A stretch of 44,897 nt of DNA from Candidatus Microgenomatus sp. (GCA_020724725.1 DYGL01000004.1:1-44897); one strand, 5' to 3'. Counted from the first letter of the stretch, positions 13,992 to 23,368 are shown. Numbers and translations are program-made. Notes: generated by a model from the sequence alone, not told the origin.

Positions 13992-15071
13992 AATTAATTG
14001 AATTTTATTTTCCCAACTATTTTTTTTAGCCAACTCTTTTTGTTTTTTGGAATTTATTTGTGATTTGTTTTTGAGTAGTTTTTGTAACTGTTTTTGCCAT
14101 TCTTCCAATTTATTACTAACGAAGATCAGATTTTTAAATTCTGGATTTTTCAACTCTTCAATTTCTGTGCTTAAAACTGCTTTGCCGAAATAAAAATACT
14201 CAAAAACCTTCATTGGGTAACAATATTTGTTAAAATTAACTTGAGTGTTGTAGGGAATGATTGTCACATCAAATTGCTTGATTATTCCGTACAATTCATA
14301 TCTATTGTTGCTCTCACCCATTAAAACATTTTCATATTTGCTGATTTTACGTAGCCACCCTGTAGTTTTGAATTGTGGGTCTTTTTTTTGATCTTTTTGG
14401 ATGGGTCCATAAAAAACAAATTGCCACTGTGGGTTATTTTTAATCAGCTGGTCAAGCAAGGGAAAATCTAAACGATAGTTGAGTCCGCCAACAAAGCCAA
14501 TCACTGGCTTATCAAATGATAGTCGGCTTTTTTTAATTAGTTTTTCATTGGGTTCAAAGAAGCCTTGAGCTGAAAGGAAGATGGGTTTTTTGCTTTGTTT
14601 CTGATGGAGTTTGGCTAAAACTTTCGAATTGACGAAAAAATAATCAATATTTTCAATGAGTTGTTTTTCTTTTTCACTATCTTCTTGGTAATCAATACAG
14701 TCGTAAATTTTCAAGCCGTTTTTAACTTTAACTTCGGCTAAATCATGATAATTGGGGTAGAAAAACCACAAAATTTTATCTTTTAAACCAAATTTAGCCA
14801 AAAATAGAAGCCAACTAAGTTTGCGATTGAATTGTTCCAAGCCCAGTAATTTTCTGCCTGGCAAGAAGTATTTGGCTTGGTGAAAATGTAAATTTTTACT
14901 AGATGGGTATGTGACTTGTGCTTTTTTTTTGAGAAAAAAGTAACTATTAATCTGATCGTAAATATAGACTTGATTGTATTTGGCTAAGGTCAGGGCAGTT
15001 TGACGCAAGAAGTCAGCGCTATGAGCAAAATCACCTTCTATAGGTATGATAATGACTTTATTCTTGATCAT
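13968..15071 (-). CDS. Family 4-like glycosyltransferase
   Basis: This protein of about 367 residues has a GT-B fold. The N-terminal half contains KIYDCIDYQED, VNSKVLAKLHQKQ and a LSAQGFF linker. The C-terminal nucleotide-sugar domain contains KPVIGFVGGLNYRLDFPLLD, WQFVFYGPIQ, VTIIPYNTQVNFNKYCYPMKVFEYFYFGKAVLST and a C-terminal helix. The E-x7-E motif of GT4 is only partly kept (KVFEYFYFGK). I chose the second ATG (15071) because the first, at 15080, would lengthen the overlap with the upstream gene. It follows the propeller/glycosidase gene with a 14-base overlap and is probably in an operon with it and the O-antigen-ligase-like gene. Confidence 0.82.
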   Translation of the reverse strand: MIKNKVIIIPIEGDFAHSADFLRQTALTLAKYNQVYIYDQINSYFFLKKKAQVTYPSSKNLHFHQAKYFLPGRKLLGLEQFNRKLSWLLFLAKFGLKDKILWFFYPNYHDLAEVKVKNGLKIYDCIDYQEDSEKEKQLIENIDYFFVNSKVLAKLHQKQSKKPIFLSAQGFFEPNEKLIKKSRLSFDKPVIGFVGGLNYRLDFPLLDQLIKNNPQWQFVFYGPIQKDQKKDPQFKTTGWLRKISKYENVLMGESNNRYELYGIIKQFDVTIIPYNTQVNFNKYCYPMKVFEYFYFGKAVLSTEIEELKNPEFKNLIFVSNKLEEWQKQLQKLLKNKSQINSKKQKELAKKNSWENKIQLISKLIFSE

Positions 15072-18000
15072 TTTGTGCAAAGTATTTAATTCTTAAGGCT
15101 AAATCTAATTTAAAATCTGGCACAGTAATTTTTTGTTGACCCCGCTCAATTATTTCTTTCCCAATAACTAGTCCGCTAGCTGGATCATACCACTCTAATT
15201 CTCCTGCTAGAGCTAGGTCTAATTCTAAATAGGCTTGTTCGTTTCTTTTTGGGTCAATTTTGAGCAAATAAGCCAAAAACCAATCTTGATTGTTCATGGT
15301 ATAGACTTGAACTTGCTCTTTTGAAAGAGTGAATGAATCATATTTGATAGGCAGGAGTAATTCTTTTGGCAAAAAATCTTGTAAAGCTTTGAGATGGGCT
15401 CTTTCACTTGGGCCAAGGTAAACATTAGCATTGTCTTTATTTTCATAAATGCCATTTTGACCATTGGTCCAAAAAATCAGCCCCATATTTTGCATCACGC
15501 TTAGCCAAGACATGAGACGCATTTGTGTGCTTGCTCCCTCAAACCAACTTCGATCTTTGAAGCCAATTTCACTAACAAGCATAGCCTGCTTTTGAGCTTG
15601 GTATTTTTTGACTAAGTAGTTGATGTCGACAGATGTTAACTCTGGGTTTTGACGAATCGGGTTGTACCAGTGCACAGATAGAAAGTCTAAGTTTTTAGCT
15701 TGACTACTTTCCCAGTTAGTGCTTATTGGTAATTGATAAGGATCATTTTCCTTGAGGTAATTGATAACAAAATCATACCAAGCCTGACTTGGCTCGGCTT
15801 CGTTGGCAATTTCCCACAAATCGACCATTGGGCCGAATCTAGCAATCACATAATCCAAGTAAGTAGCCACTGCCTTTTGATTGTCTTGATTATTGATCTC
15901 AAAAGTAGATCTGAAAGGAGGGTAGAAACCAAAAATAGTCATTATAACTTTGAGATTGCGATCTTTTAGTTCTGTTAAAAGTTGATCGCCAAATAAACCA
16001 CCACTCGTACTTAGATTGAAGTTCGCCAAATCTAGCGAATTCCAAAGTGGCGGTGTCCAATTTTCCACTCCATATCTAAAAATATTTATCGAAGCTTCTT
16101 TTTGATAAACGTCTAGATATTCGCTAAGCGATAAATAAGCATAATTTGCTTGGCTTAAGCTTGGTTCTGGTAAATTTGAGGCTGGCATTTCATCAAAATA
16201 CTGACCATTGTAATTGCGATCGAAAAAAGCATCTTGAATGCCAAGGGGTAGGAAGGCTTGTTTGCCATTGATGGTAAACTGATTTCCCTTGATGCTGATT
16301 TTTTCTTTTCGATAAGTTTTAATTTCTACCTCACCTTTAATGGTTTTTCTTAAATAAGGACTTTTAATTTTGATTTGATATTGATAAAGTCCTGGTTCAT
16401 CTGGTAAAAATCTAATTTTCCAAGTGTTGTGGTCAAAATAAAAAGCTTTGACAATTTGTTTTTGTCCGTCTTTGCTAAATTCAGCGAAAATTTCTAAATC
16501 TAAAAATTTATTTTGATAAAGTTGCTCATCATGACCAATATTAATTTCTAGGAAATTTGCTTTTGTTTCTGCTTTCACCTCAAATCGCCAGATTCTTTTA
16601 ATATTTTGGCTTAGATACTTAATTTGAGTGATTTTTTCCTTCAATTTGCTTGACCATGTTTCAATTTGTTTGAACTCCACATAAGGATCTTTATTGTCTT
16701 TATTAAAAATTAGCTCAAAATTCTTATTCACAATTTCTTTACTTTTGATTTCTTGGTCGCTAATCGTAATTTTTTCTAACAAATTTTTATCTGTGTTTAA
16801 AATAAAAATGTTATTTTTATCATGGTAAACTTCTTGAGCATCAATCAGTAAATCTGGGACGTATTGCCAGAGCAGTCGACCATTTTGATCAAAATAACTA
16901 AGCTCAACTTTAAAGCCAGCTTTTTCACTAATAACTAATAGATTTTTTTGGATTTCTAAGAGTCGTAAAACTTTCCCGTCTAGCTGTTGTTGCCAATTGA
17001 TTTGACCATCATTTTCAAAACTTGTAATTTGGCCAGTGTCGCTACCAGTGATCAATTGATTTTCTAAATTAACCTGTTGACTGATGGCTCCAGAAACAAT
17101 TTTTGACCAAGTAATCTGGCCAGTCTCATAATCAATGAAAAGTAGTAGGTCACTGTTTTCTGCCAGCAAGTGTTTTTGTGCCAAAAATTGTTTTTGTTTT
17201 AGTTCAATAATTGGTTCTGATAGTTTAAACTGTTGGTAAATTGGTCTGTCAATTTGAGGAATTTCCCAAGTGATTTTTTGAAAATCCAAACTTATTTTTT
17301 TCAACTTTTGCTCATGAAGAATCAGTAGATTTTGTTCTTCACCATTCACTTTAAAAGCCATCAATGGCCAATTATTTTGTTTATTAATTTTGGTGTAATT
17401 GCCAGTTTCTCGATCAATACTAAGCAGGGCATTTTTCTGAGTTAAAATGATTCTTTGTGGATAAAAAAGAGGTGGGTGAAAACTAAAATCAAGATCGCTA
17501 ATTGCCCATTTTTCTTGACCAGTTTGAGCATCAAGACTAACGAATTTTTTTTCAATAGCTTGCCAAACGTAAAGATCGTTTTGATCTAAATATAAATTGC
17601 CAAAGTGAATGGTGTTTGGAACAAAAGCTTGTTTAGTGTCAATTGTTTTAAATTGTTTTGACCAAACTAAATTTCCCTGATTTTTATAAAGAGCGTAGAG
17701 TGTGCCAGTTCTTGAACCAAAAAAAAGCAGATCATTTTCTTTGGCAGTTACGATTGGTGTATCAGGTAGAGAATTGTCTCTGACGCTAAATTGCCAAAGT
17801 TGTTGACCGTTTTGTTTATCTAGACTGTAAACTTTTCCATCAAAATTGGCTAGAAAAATTTTTTCATTTTCGATCAAAGCTGAAAAAGGACTATATTTAT
17901 CTGCTTGAAATTGCCAGTTTTTCTCGCCTGATTTTTGTTTCAAAGAGATAGTCTTTCCATCTTGGACATTGAAGTAAAGATTCTCTTGATCAAAACTTAG

Positions 18001-18144
18001 GTTTTGGTAGAGAGCTAATTTGTTATTGGCGCCAATGTTTTTCTGAGTATAGAATTGCCAGTTTTTTTCTGTTTGTCTGAAAGAAAAAAATAGCAAAGAC
18101 AGCGCAATAAAAGCCAGAAATAAGTAAAACTTTTTAAGTTTCAT
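15058..18144 (-). CDS. Surface protein: PQQ-type beta-propeller fused to a GH5-like glycosidase
   Basis: In this protein of about 1028 residues a signal anchor (FYLFLAFIALSLLFFSF) is followed by roughly 450 residues of PQQ/YVTN-like propeller repeats (KVYSLDKQNGQQLWQF, FVSLDAQTGQEKWAI, FIDYETGQITWSKI). A DUF5060-like Ig domain follows (about 510-610, RFLPDEPGLYQYQI), then a TIM-barrel glycosidase of the cellulase/GH5-clan type with LWEIANEAEP (acid/base Glu782) and MLVSEIGF (nucleophile Glu859), and a small C-terminal beta domain. Such a fusion could bind a surface glycan and trim it. It overlaps the upstream O-antigen-ligase-like gene and the downstream glycosyltransferase gene, so it is part of polymer assembly rather than nutrition. 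An alternative start lies three codons upstream at 18153. Confidence 0.85.
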   Translation of the reverse strand: MKLKKFYLFLAFIALSLLFFSFRQTEKNWQFYTQKNIGANNKLALYQNLSFDQENLYFNVQDGKTISLKQKSGEKNWQFQADKYSPFSALIENEKIFLANFDGKVYSLDKQNGQQLWQFSVRDNSLPDTPIVTAKENDLLFFGSRTGTLYALYKNQGNLVWSKQFKTIDTKQAFVPNTIHFGNLYLDQNDLYVWQAIEKKFVSLDAQTGQEKWAISDLDFSFHPPLFYPQRIILTQKNALLSIDRETGNYTKINKQNNWPLMAFKVNGEEQNLLILHEQKLKKISLDFQKITWEIPQIDRPIYQQFKLSEPIIELKQKQFLAQKHLLAENSDLLLFIDYETGQITWSKIVSGAISQQVNLENQLITGSDTGQITSFENDGQINWQQQLDGKVLRLLEIQKNLLVISEKAGFKVELSYFDQNGRLLWQYVPDLLIDAQEVYHDKNNIFILNTDKNLLEKITISDQEIKSKEIVNKNFELIFNKDNKDPYVEFKQIETWSSKLKEKITQIKYLSQNIKRIWRFEVKAETKANFLEINIGHDEQLYQNKFLDLEIFAEFSKDGQKQIVKAFYFDHNTWKIRFLPDEPGLYQYQIKIKSPYLRKTIKGEVEIKTYRKEKISIKGNQFTINGKQAFLPLGIQDAFFDRNYNGQYFDEMPASNLPEPSLSQANYAYLSLSEYLDVYQKEASINIFRYGVENWTPPLWNSLDLANFNLSTSGGLFGDQLLTELKDRNLKVIMTIFGFYPPFRSTFEINNQDNQKAVATYLDYVIARFGPMVDLWEIANEAEPSQAWYDFVINYLKENDPYQLPISTNWESSQAKNLDFLSVHWYNPIRQNPELTSVDINYLVKKYQAQKQAMLVSEIGFKDRSWFEGASTQMRLMSWLSVMQNMGLIFWTNGQNGIYENKDNANVYLGPSERAHLKALQDFLPKELLLPIKYDSFTLSKEQVQVYTMNNQDWFLAYLLKIDPKRNEQAYLELDLALAGELEWYDPASGLVIGKEIIERGQQKITVPDFKLDLALRIKYFAQNDQE

Positions 18145-19576
18145 AATTGGCAATTCCTAGGTATAAAAAGAAAAAAGCAGTTAGTTCATAATGGTTGGTA
18201 AAAACTGGATGAAATTGGGCAGCCAAAAAATAAGCAAGAGCAGCTATACCAAAAATTTGATTTTGACCATTCCAGCCATTTTTAATCGTTTGATAAACAA
18301 AAAATACAAAAACTAAGGTTGCTAAAACACCAGTTTCAGCCAAGAGTTGAACTAAAATATTATGAGCTGGAGCTTGATCAAAAATCACTACTGGACTATC
18401 AACAGTTTTAAAATTCTTGGCTAAATAGTAGGGTGTTAGATCCAAACCAATTCCTAGATAATTTTTGAAAGACATGGATAAAACGTGCTGATTGAGCTCT
18501 TGGCGATAGGAAAGACTACCATCTCGACTCAAAACATTTTGTAAACTGCTGGTTCTAATTAAAACATATGGTAGAGCTAGTAAAACCACGATAGCCAAAG
18601 ATATTTGAAAAATCTTTTTTTGAAATAGTTGCTGTGCTATTTGCCAAATAATTTTTTTGTATTTCAAAAAATAAAAAATCAAGCTCACGCCAGTTAAGAA
18701 ATAGAGACTACGACTACCAGTAAAAATGATGCCAACGAGTGCTAAAAAAGCTAGACTTAGGATTAAGTAGGCATTTTTTTTATTTTGTTTAAATTTTTCT
18801 AAACTCAGGCTAAATAAAATCATAAAATTCATCAATAAAAAAATAGCGGTAATATTTGGTTCATTAAAAATGCCGTCAGCTCTCAGCAAGTCTGCTGCTT
18901 CTGAAGATCTAGTCCCGAATTCAATTCCTGGCAACCTGTTTTCAATAAAACGACCTAAGTTTCCACCTTTCCACTGCTCATATAAAACCATGCTGGTGTG
19001 AAAAAAAGTCATTGATGCTAATGTGCTTAGTAAAATTTCAAAATACTTTTTATTTTTTAAATCAATTAGGTGAGGTAAGGAGAAAACTAAAATAAATTTG
19101 AGGATGATCACTGAACCAGCCAAAAGTAAGCTAGAAAATTCATGACCAGGGTTTCTTAAAAGAATGAGTAAAAAAAATACTAATAAGCTAAGTAGTGAAA
19201 TTTTATTTGTCAGGCTTAATTTATTTTTATCTGTTTTGTTTGTTTTTTTATCAAAAAATTTCTTGGAAAAATAATTTTGATAGATTAAAACTAAAAATAA
19301 ATCAGATAAATAAATTGGCAAAAAGTATTTAACGTCGTAAATGGCAAAACTAAAAATTTCATCCCGCTTGATAAGAGTGGTGTCAATTAAGTTGCGACCA
19401 ATGGTAAAAGGTAGTAAGTTAACAAATAGTAAAAACAAGCTCAATCTATAATTTTGTGTTTTACCAATGAGTATGATTAAATACACCAAGCTTATAAGGA
19501 GAAGAGTTTTATTGGAGTTGACCAGCAGTAAACTAAAAAGAAAAGCAGAATTCAACACAAAAAAAACAACGGTCAT
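18134..19576 (-). CDS. O-antigen ligase/polymerase-like membrane protein (Wzy_C family)
   Basis: This 480-residue protein has about ten to twelve hydrophobic segments. The Wzy_C-type periplasmic region lies between them: RADGIFNEPNITAIFLLM, GIIFTGSRSLYF, then a soluble loop with LSYRQELNQHVLSM, FKNYLGIGLDLTPY and APAHNILVQLLAETG, the histidine-containing motif of O-antigen ligases. These enzymes join or polymerise undecaprenyl-linked glycans on the outer face of the membrane. It is the first gene of a minus-strand operon with the propeller/glycosidase and a GT4. Its ATG at 19576 overlaps the ATG of the divergent gene at 19575, leaving no space between, so each promoter must lie inside the other gene. 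Confidence 0.85.
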   Translation of the reverse strand: MTVVFFVLNSAFLFSLLLVNSNKTLLLISLVYLIILIGKTQNYRLSLFLLFVNLLPFTIGRNLIDTTLIKRDEIFSFAIYDVKYFLPIYLSDLFLVLIYQNYFSKKFFDKKTNKTDKNKLSLTNKISLLSLLVFFLLILLRNPGHEFSSLLLAGSVIILKFILVFSLPHLIDLKNKKYFEILLSTLASMTFFHTSMVLYEQWKGGNLGRFIENRLPGIEFGTRSSEAADLLRADGIFNEPNITAIFLLMNFMILFSLSLEKFKQNKKNAYLILSLAFLALVGIIFTGSRSLYFLTGVSLIFYFLKYKKIIWQIAQQLFQKKIFQISLAIVVLLALPYVLIRTSSLQNVLSRDGSLSYRQELNQHVLSMSFKNYLGIGLDLTPYYLAKNFKTVDSPVVIFDQAPAHNILVQLLAETGVLATLVFVFFVYQTIKNGWNGQNQIFGIAALAYFLAAQFHPVFTNHYELTAFFFLYLGIANYET

Positions 19577-20393
19577 GATGCGTATTATACAGAAAATAAA
19601 AACTTTTAAGAGGAAACTTAATTTTTTTGATTTATTTATATTATTTTGTTTATTGGCAATCTTGGGATTCTTTATTTATAACCGTTTGCAACGTCAAGCT
19701 ACTTGGATAGATGTTCGTCTTTCTGTAGAAAATCCTGATTGGTGGTATCGTGGTTCACCGCCAAATTATTGGTATGCTCAAAATTTGCAAGTTGGTGATA
19801 GCTTAAATGATTCTTTTGGCAACAAAGTAGTGGAGGTGGTTAATATTGATAATTACGATAATTATGGTCCTTATCGAGACATTTACGTTGATTTGAAAGT
19901 ACGTGTTGATTACGACAAAAAGAAGAATCAATATCTTTACGAATTTAAGCCGCTAGTAACTGGCTCTTCGCTATTATTTAATTTTTCTCAAGGACAACTT
20001 AGAGGCTTGGTGGTTGGCATTGGGGAGCAAAAAATAGATTATTTTTACAAAACTATCAAAGCAGAAAAGAAAAAAATCTCTCCTAGTTTAGCTGAAAAAA
20101 TTAAGGTTGGAGCAAAGTCATATGATTTAGACGGTAATCTGATAGCAGAAGTGCTTGAGGTAAAAAACAACATTAATTCCTATTACGAATTTTCCGACCT
20201 AAGAGGAAGAAACGTAGAGGTTTATGACCCTAAATTTAGAGATGTTGAAGTTACTTTGCGCATCAAGAGTTTTAGTGAGCTTGGTTTGAATTTCTATATT
20301 AATGAGGCAGCTTTAAAAATAGGCAACGCCATTTGGTTTCAATTTCCAGAATTTGCTTTGGAAGACATGAAAATTATTGAACTTGTAGATTAA
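19575..20393 (+). CDS. DUF4330-like membrane-anchored protein
   Basis: This protein of about 272 residues has a single N-terminal membrane helix (FDLFILFCLLAILGFFIYN, about residues 17-35) and a beta-rich extracytoplasmic part. It contains two similar segments: LQVGDSLNDSFGNKVVEVVNI near residue 75 and IKVGAKSYDLDGNLIAEVLEV near 175, each followed by a strand set (DIYVDLKVRV and DVEVTLRIKS). This duplicated pattern resembles DUF4330 proteins of unknown function in polysaccharide clusters. The start is the ATG at 19575 (or 19578), overlapping the ATG of the divergent ligase gene. It ends convergently, overlapping the GT4 gene by 20 bases. Confidence 0.72.
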   Translation: MMRIIQKIKTFKRKLNFFDLFILFCLLAILGFFIYNRLQRQATWIDVRLSVENPDWWYRGSPPNYWYAQNLQVGDSLNDSFGNKVVEVVNIDNYDNYGPYRDIYVDLKVRVDYDKKKNQYLYEFKPLVTGSSLLFNFSQGQLRGLVVGIGEQKIDYFYKTIKAEKKKISPSLAEKIKVGAKSYDLDGNLIAEVLEVKNNINSYYEFSDLRGRNVEVYDPKFRDVEVTLRIKSFSELGLNFYINEAALKIGNAIWFQFPEFALEDMKIIELVD

Positions 20394-21612
20394 TTTTACT
20401 GATAACTTCCTGATATTTATTTAGATAAGTCAAATTGGCCCTCATCCCATGATTCTTGGTGAAATATTGCTTTTGTTTTTTCGACATTTTTTCTCTTAGT
20501 TTCTCGTTTTTTAGCAATTTGATTGTTTGCTTAGCAAATTCTTCTGCTGTTTCTGCTTCTAGATATTCTTGACCATTTTTCAAATGCAGGCCATCAATAC
20601 CCATTTTAGTTGAAACCAGCGGTAAACCATTTTGTAGAGCGGTGAGTGATTTAATCCGTACTCCAGCCCCAGTTTGAAATGGTAAGACAAAAACTTTACT
20701 TTGACTCAAAAATTTACCTAAGGATTTTTGGTGGCCGTGAAAAATTACGTTGGAATTTTTTTTGAGATCAGCCAGCTTAACGTTCTCATTGCCAACTACG
20801 TGAAATTTAATTGTTGGCAATTTTTTATTGATAAGAGGCAAAATTTTCTCGACAAAAAAGCGCACCGCTACTTCATTGGGTGGCCAATCTAAATATCCAA
20901 TAAACAATAAATCGTATTTTTTCTCTTTTTTGTTTGGTGCTTTTTTGAGAGGATAAACTAGAGGTTGAGTGCTAGTTGGCCAACCTTTTTGACCTAAGTA
21001 GCTAGTTTCAACATCAGAAATAGCAAAAATATGGTCAAACCTTGGGTAATTGATTTCACCATAGAGCCAATTTAGACTACCTTCCAAAAATAGATAAAGC
21101 TTGCGGATTGGTTTTTTGCTTTCCCTGAAGCGAGTGGCAAATAAAACATGATTGAGATTGTGATTTTCCAAAATTAATTTGGGTATTTTTTGACAATTTT
21201 TCTTTAGCCAAGCTCGAGAGGGCAAAAATTGAGCAGAATTAATGTGATCAACATGGATGATATCTGGTTGCCAAGTTTTAATTTTGTCTTTAATCCATGA
21301 AAAACTTGGTTTGTAGCGATATTGATAAACAAAGTGGGGACGCAGTTGAAGATAATTCCAAGCTAATTTAAGGTAATCATCTTTAATGCTTTCTGAGACG
21401 AGGCTAGTTTTAAAAACTTTGCTTTTGACTCCCAACTTTTTAAGCTTAGACAAGTCTTCTGGTCTAGCATTTCTTTCAGAGACAAAGGTGGCAAAAACTT
21501 CAAATTTTTTGGAGAGAGTGGCAATGCTATTAAAAGTTTTGATGCGCCCCCCGCCGTCAAGAGGCAAGGGAAAACACTGACTAAGATAGAGTAATTTCAA
21601 CCTCTTTGACAT
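20374..21612 (-). CDS. Family 4 glycosyltransferase
   Basis: This protein of about 412 residues has a GT-B fold: LLYLSQCFPLPLDGGGRIKTFN at the N-terminus, IIHVDHINSAQFL in the acceptor domain, and in the C-terminal domain KKYDLLFIGYLDWPPNEVA, KVFVLPFQTGAGVRIKSLTAL and a GLPLVSTKMGIDGL run. This is the layout of the GT4 group found in exopolysaccharide loci with PEP-CTERM systems. The start MSKRLKLLYL at 21612 avoids overlap with the divergent epimerase gene at 21636. Upstream in-frame ATGs exist but would overlap it. Sugar specificity cannot be read. Confidence 0.87.
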   Translation of the reverse strand: MSKRLKLLYLSQCFPLPLDGGGRIKTFNSIATLSKKFEVFATFVSERNARPEDLSKLKKLGVKSKVFKTSLVSESIKDDYLKLAWNYLQLRPHFVYQYRYKPSFSWIKDKIKTWQPDIIHVDHINSAQFLPSRAWLKKNCQKIPKLILENHNLNHVLFATRFRESKKPIRKLYLFLEGSLNWLYGEINYPRFDHIFAISDVETSYLGQKGWPTSTQPLVYPLKKAPNKKEKKYDLLFIGYLDWPPNEVAVRFFVEKILPLINKKLPTIKFHVVGNENVKLADLKKNSNVIFHGHQKSLGKFLSQSKVFVLPFQTGAGVRIKSLTALQNGLPLVSTKMGIDGLHLKNGQEYLEAETAEEFAKQTIKLLKNEKLREKMSKKQKQYFTKNHGMRANLTYLNKYQEVISKINLQVQ

Positions 21613-21620
21613 GGTAAGAT
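21612..21620 (+). promoter_or_regulatory. Extended -10 promoter for the GDP-mannose 3,5-epimerase gene
   Basis: TGGTAAGAT fits an extended -10 and lies 15 bases before the ATG at 21636. It overlaps the start codon of the divergent glycosyltransferase gene, so expression of the two genes may interfere. Confidence 0.35.
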
Positions 21621-21635
21621 AAGAGTCTAACAAAG

Positions 21636-22631
21636 ATGTCAAAAAAAAACAGATCTATTCGAGTCTTGGTCGCTGGAGCAGGAGGTTTCATTGGCGGTCA
21701 TTTGGTTAAATATTTGCACTCACTTGGGTTTGAGCAGATCAGAGCAGTTGATATCAAGCCTTTAAGTGAGTGGTATCAGCTTGATGAGCAAGCAGAAAAT
21801 TTACAGTTGGATTTAAGTGAGTTAGCTAATTGTCGTCAAGCGACGCAGGATATTGATGAGGTTTACAATTTAGCAGCTGACATGGGGGGTATGGGTTACA
21901 TTGAAAAACATAAAGCATTGTGTATGCTTAATGTCCTCATCAACACTCATTTGCTGTTGGCTGCTAGGGACAATCAGGTCAAAAGATTTTTTTATGCTTC
22001 TTCAGCTTGTGTTTACAACATCGATCGCCAACAGTCTCCAGACATTCAGGGTTTAAAGGAAAATGATGCTTATCCGGCTAACCCAGAAGATGGTTATGGT
22101 TGGGAAAAACTATTTGCTGAACGCATGTGTCGTCATTTTAGTGAGGATTTTGGCTTAGAAACACGCGTGGCTCGTTTTCACAACGTCTATGGTCCTCATG
22201 GCGAGTATCAAGGTGGACGGGAAAAAGCTCCCGCCGCTCTAATTCGCAAAGTTCTTGAAGCTCAAAAAGATTCAAGAAAGACAATCGAAATTTGGGGTGA
22301 TGGTTTGCAGTCTCGCACTTTTATGTATATCGACGATTGTGTCAAAGGCATTGAGCTAATCATGCATCATGAAATTAAAGAACCAGTTAATTTGGGCACT
22401 AGTGAATTAGTGACTATCAATCAATTGGTTGGTCTCATTGAAGACATTGCTGGAGTGAAGCTACAGCGCAAATATAACTTGAGTGCTCCAAAAGGAGTTA
22501 GAGGTCGAAGTAGTGACAACACACTACTTCGCCAACATTTGAATTGGGAGCCACAAACACCACTTCGTGAAGGTTTAAGAGCAACTTATCATTGGATTGC
22601 TTCACAAATGAAATCTGGTGTAAAGACATGA
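21636..22631 (+). CDS. GDP-mannose 3,5-epimerase-like SDR enzyme
   Basis: This 331-residue extended SDR protein has VAGAGGFIGGHLVKYL (NAD binding), AADMGGMGYIEKHKA, FFYASSACVYN, a YGWEK catalytic Tyr/Lys pair, ARFHNVYGPHGEYQGGREKAPAA (with the run split across the active site) and GVRGRSSDNTLL. This series of motifs matches the plant-type GDP-mannose 3,5-epimerase closely, including the MGGMG loop and the GGREKAPAA stretch. The enzyme converts GDP-D-mannose to GDP-L-galactose or GDP-L-gulose. Here it most likely supplies an L-sugar donor for the glycosyltransferases around it. It overlaps the next gene by four bases (ATGA). Confidence 0.9.
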   Translation: MSKKNRSIRVLVAGAGGFIGGHLVKYLHSLGFEQIRAVDIKPLSEWYQLDEQAENLQLDLSELANCRQATQDIDEVYNLAADMGGMGYIEKHKALCMLNVLINTHLLLAARDNQVKRFFYASSACVYNIDRQQSPDIQGLKENDAYPANPEDGYGWEKLFAERMCRHFSEDFGLETRVARFHNVYGPHGEYQGGREKAPAALIRKVLEAQKDSRKTIEIWGDGLQSRTFMYIDDCVKGIELIMHHEIKEPVNLGTSELVTINQLVGLIEDIAGVKLQRKYNLSAPKGVRGRSSDNTLLRQHLNWEPQTPLREGLRATYHWIASQMKSGVKT

Positions 22632-23368
22632 AAATAGTTTTTGCCAAGCAAGAATTTCTAGTTGGTCGCCTGCAGGAAGTAGTGAATTTTTTGTTTGGGC
22701 AATTGCAAGCTAAAAAGGCAACTGAGGTAGTTTTACCCTGTTCTTTGCATGATTTGGCGATGATCGATCAGGTTCAAAAGCAAGCTTCTTTTTACCAAAA
22801 TGTTGATTATTTTGTGAATGACAGCATGTGGTTAACCTTTTGGTTTCGTTTCAAATATCGTCGTTTTTTTGATCGCTTGTATGGTCCGAATTTGATGCAG
22901 GCTTTTCTGGATCATTCTGCAAGGCATAAAAATCTCAAACATTATTTTTTGGCGGCTGATCAGGCTAGTCAACTGAGCTTGCAAGCTCATATTTTAAAAA
23001 ATTATCCGCAACTTAAAGCAGAATTTGCTTTTCTGCCAAGAGAGATTTCACCTGCTGTTGAGCAAAAATTCTTGAGAAAAGTGTTGCTTAGTCAAGCTTT
23101 AGTCATTTGGTTGGGTATTGGTTCTCCCAAGCAAGTGCAATTGGCAGAATTCCTCAAGCAAAATTCTCAAAGTAAGCTAATTTTTTGTGTAGGGGCGGCT
23201 TTTGATTTTTTAAGCGGTCAAAAGAAACAAGCTCCTGTTTGGATGCAAAATAGCGGTTTAGAGTGGTTATTTAGACTATTTAGTGAACCAAAGAGGCTGT
23301 GGAAGAGGTATCTAGTGACAATACCAAGGTTCTTTATTTTTTCTCTAAAAGAGAAGTTGAAACCTTAA
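22628..23368 (+). CDS. WecG/TagA/CpsF-family glycosyltransferase (GT26)
   Basis: This protein of about 246 residues has the GT26 pattern in order: a short beta-rich N-terminus, the acceptor region (YFVNDSMWLTFWFRFKY, then FFDRLYGPNLMQAFLD in place of the usual RVtGpDl), AFLPREISP, VIWLGIGSPKQVQLAEFL and IFCVGAAFDFLSGQKKQAPVWM, ending with LEWLFRLFSEPKRLWKRYL. Family members add N-acetylmannosamine-type or other sugars to a lipid-linked acceptor at the membrane. The start ATG at 22628 forms an ATGA overlap with the epimerase stop. The C-terminus overlaps the convergent GT4 gene by 35 bases. Confidence 0.9.
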   Translation: MKIVFAKQEFLVGRLQEVVNFLFGQLQAKKATEVVLPCSLHDLAMIDQVQKQASFYQNVDYFVNDSMWLTFWFRFKYRRFFDRLYGPNLMQAFLDHSARHKNLKHYFLAADQASQLSLQAHILKNYPQLKAEFAFLPREISPAVEQKFLRKVLLSQALVIWLGIGSPKQVQLAEFLKQNSQSKLIFCVGAAFDFLSGQKKQAPVWMQNSGLEWLFRLFSEPKRLWKRYLVTIPRFFIFSLKEKLKP

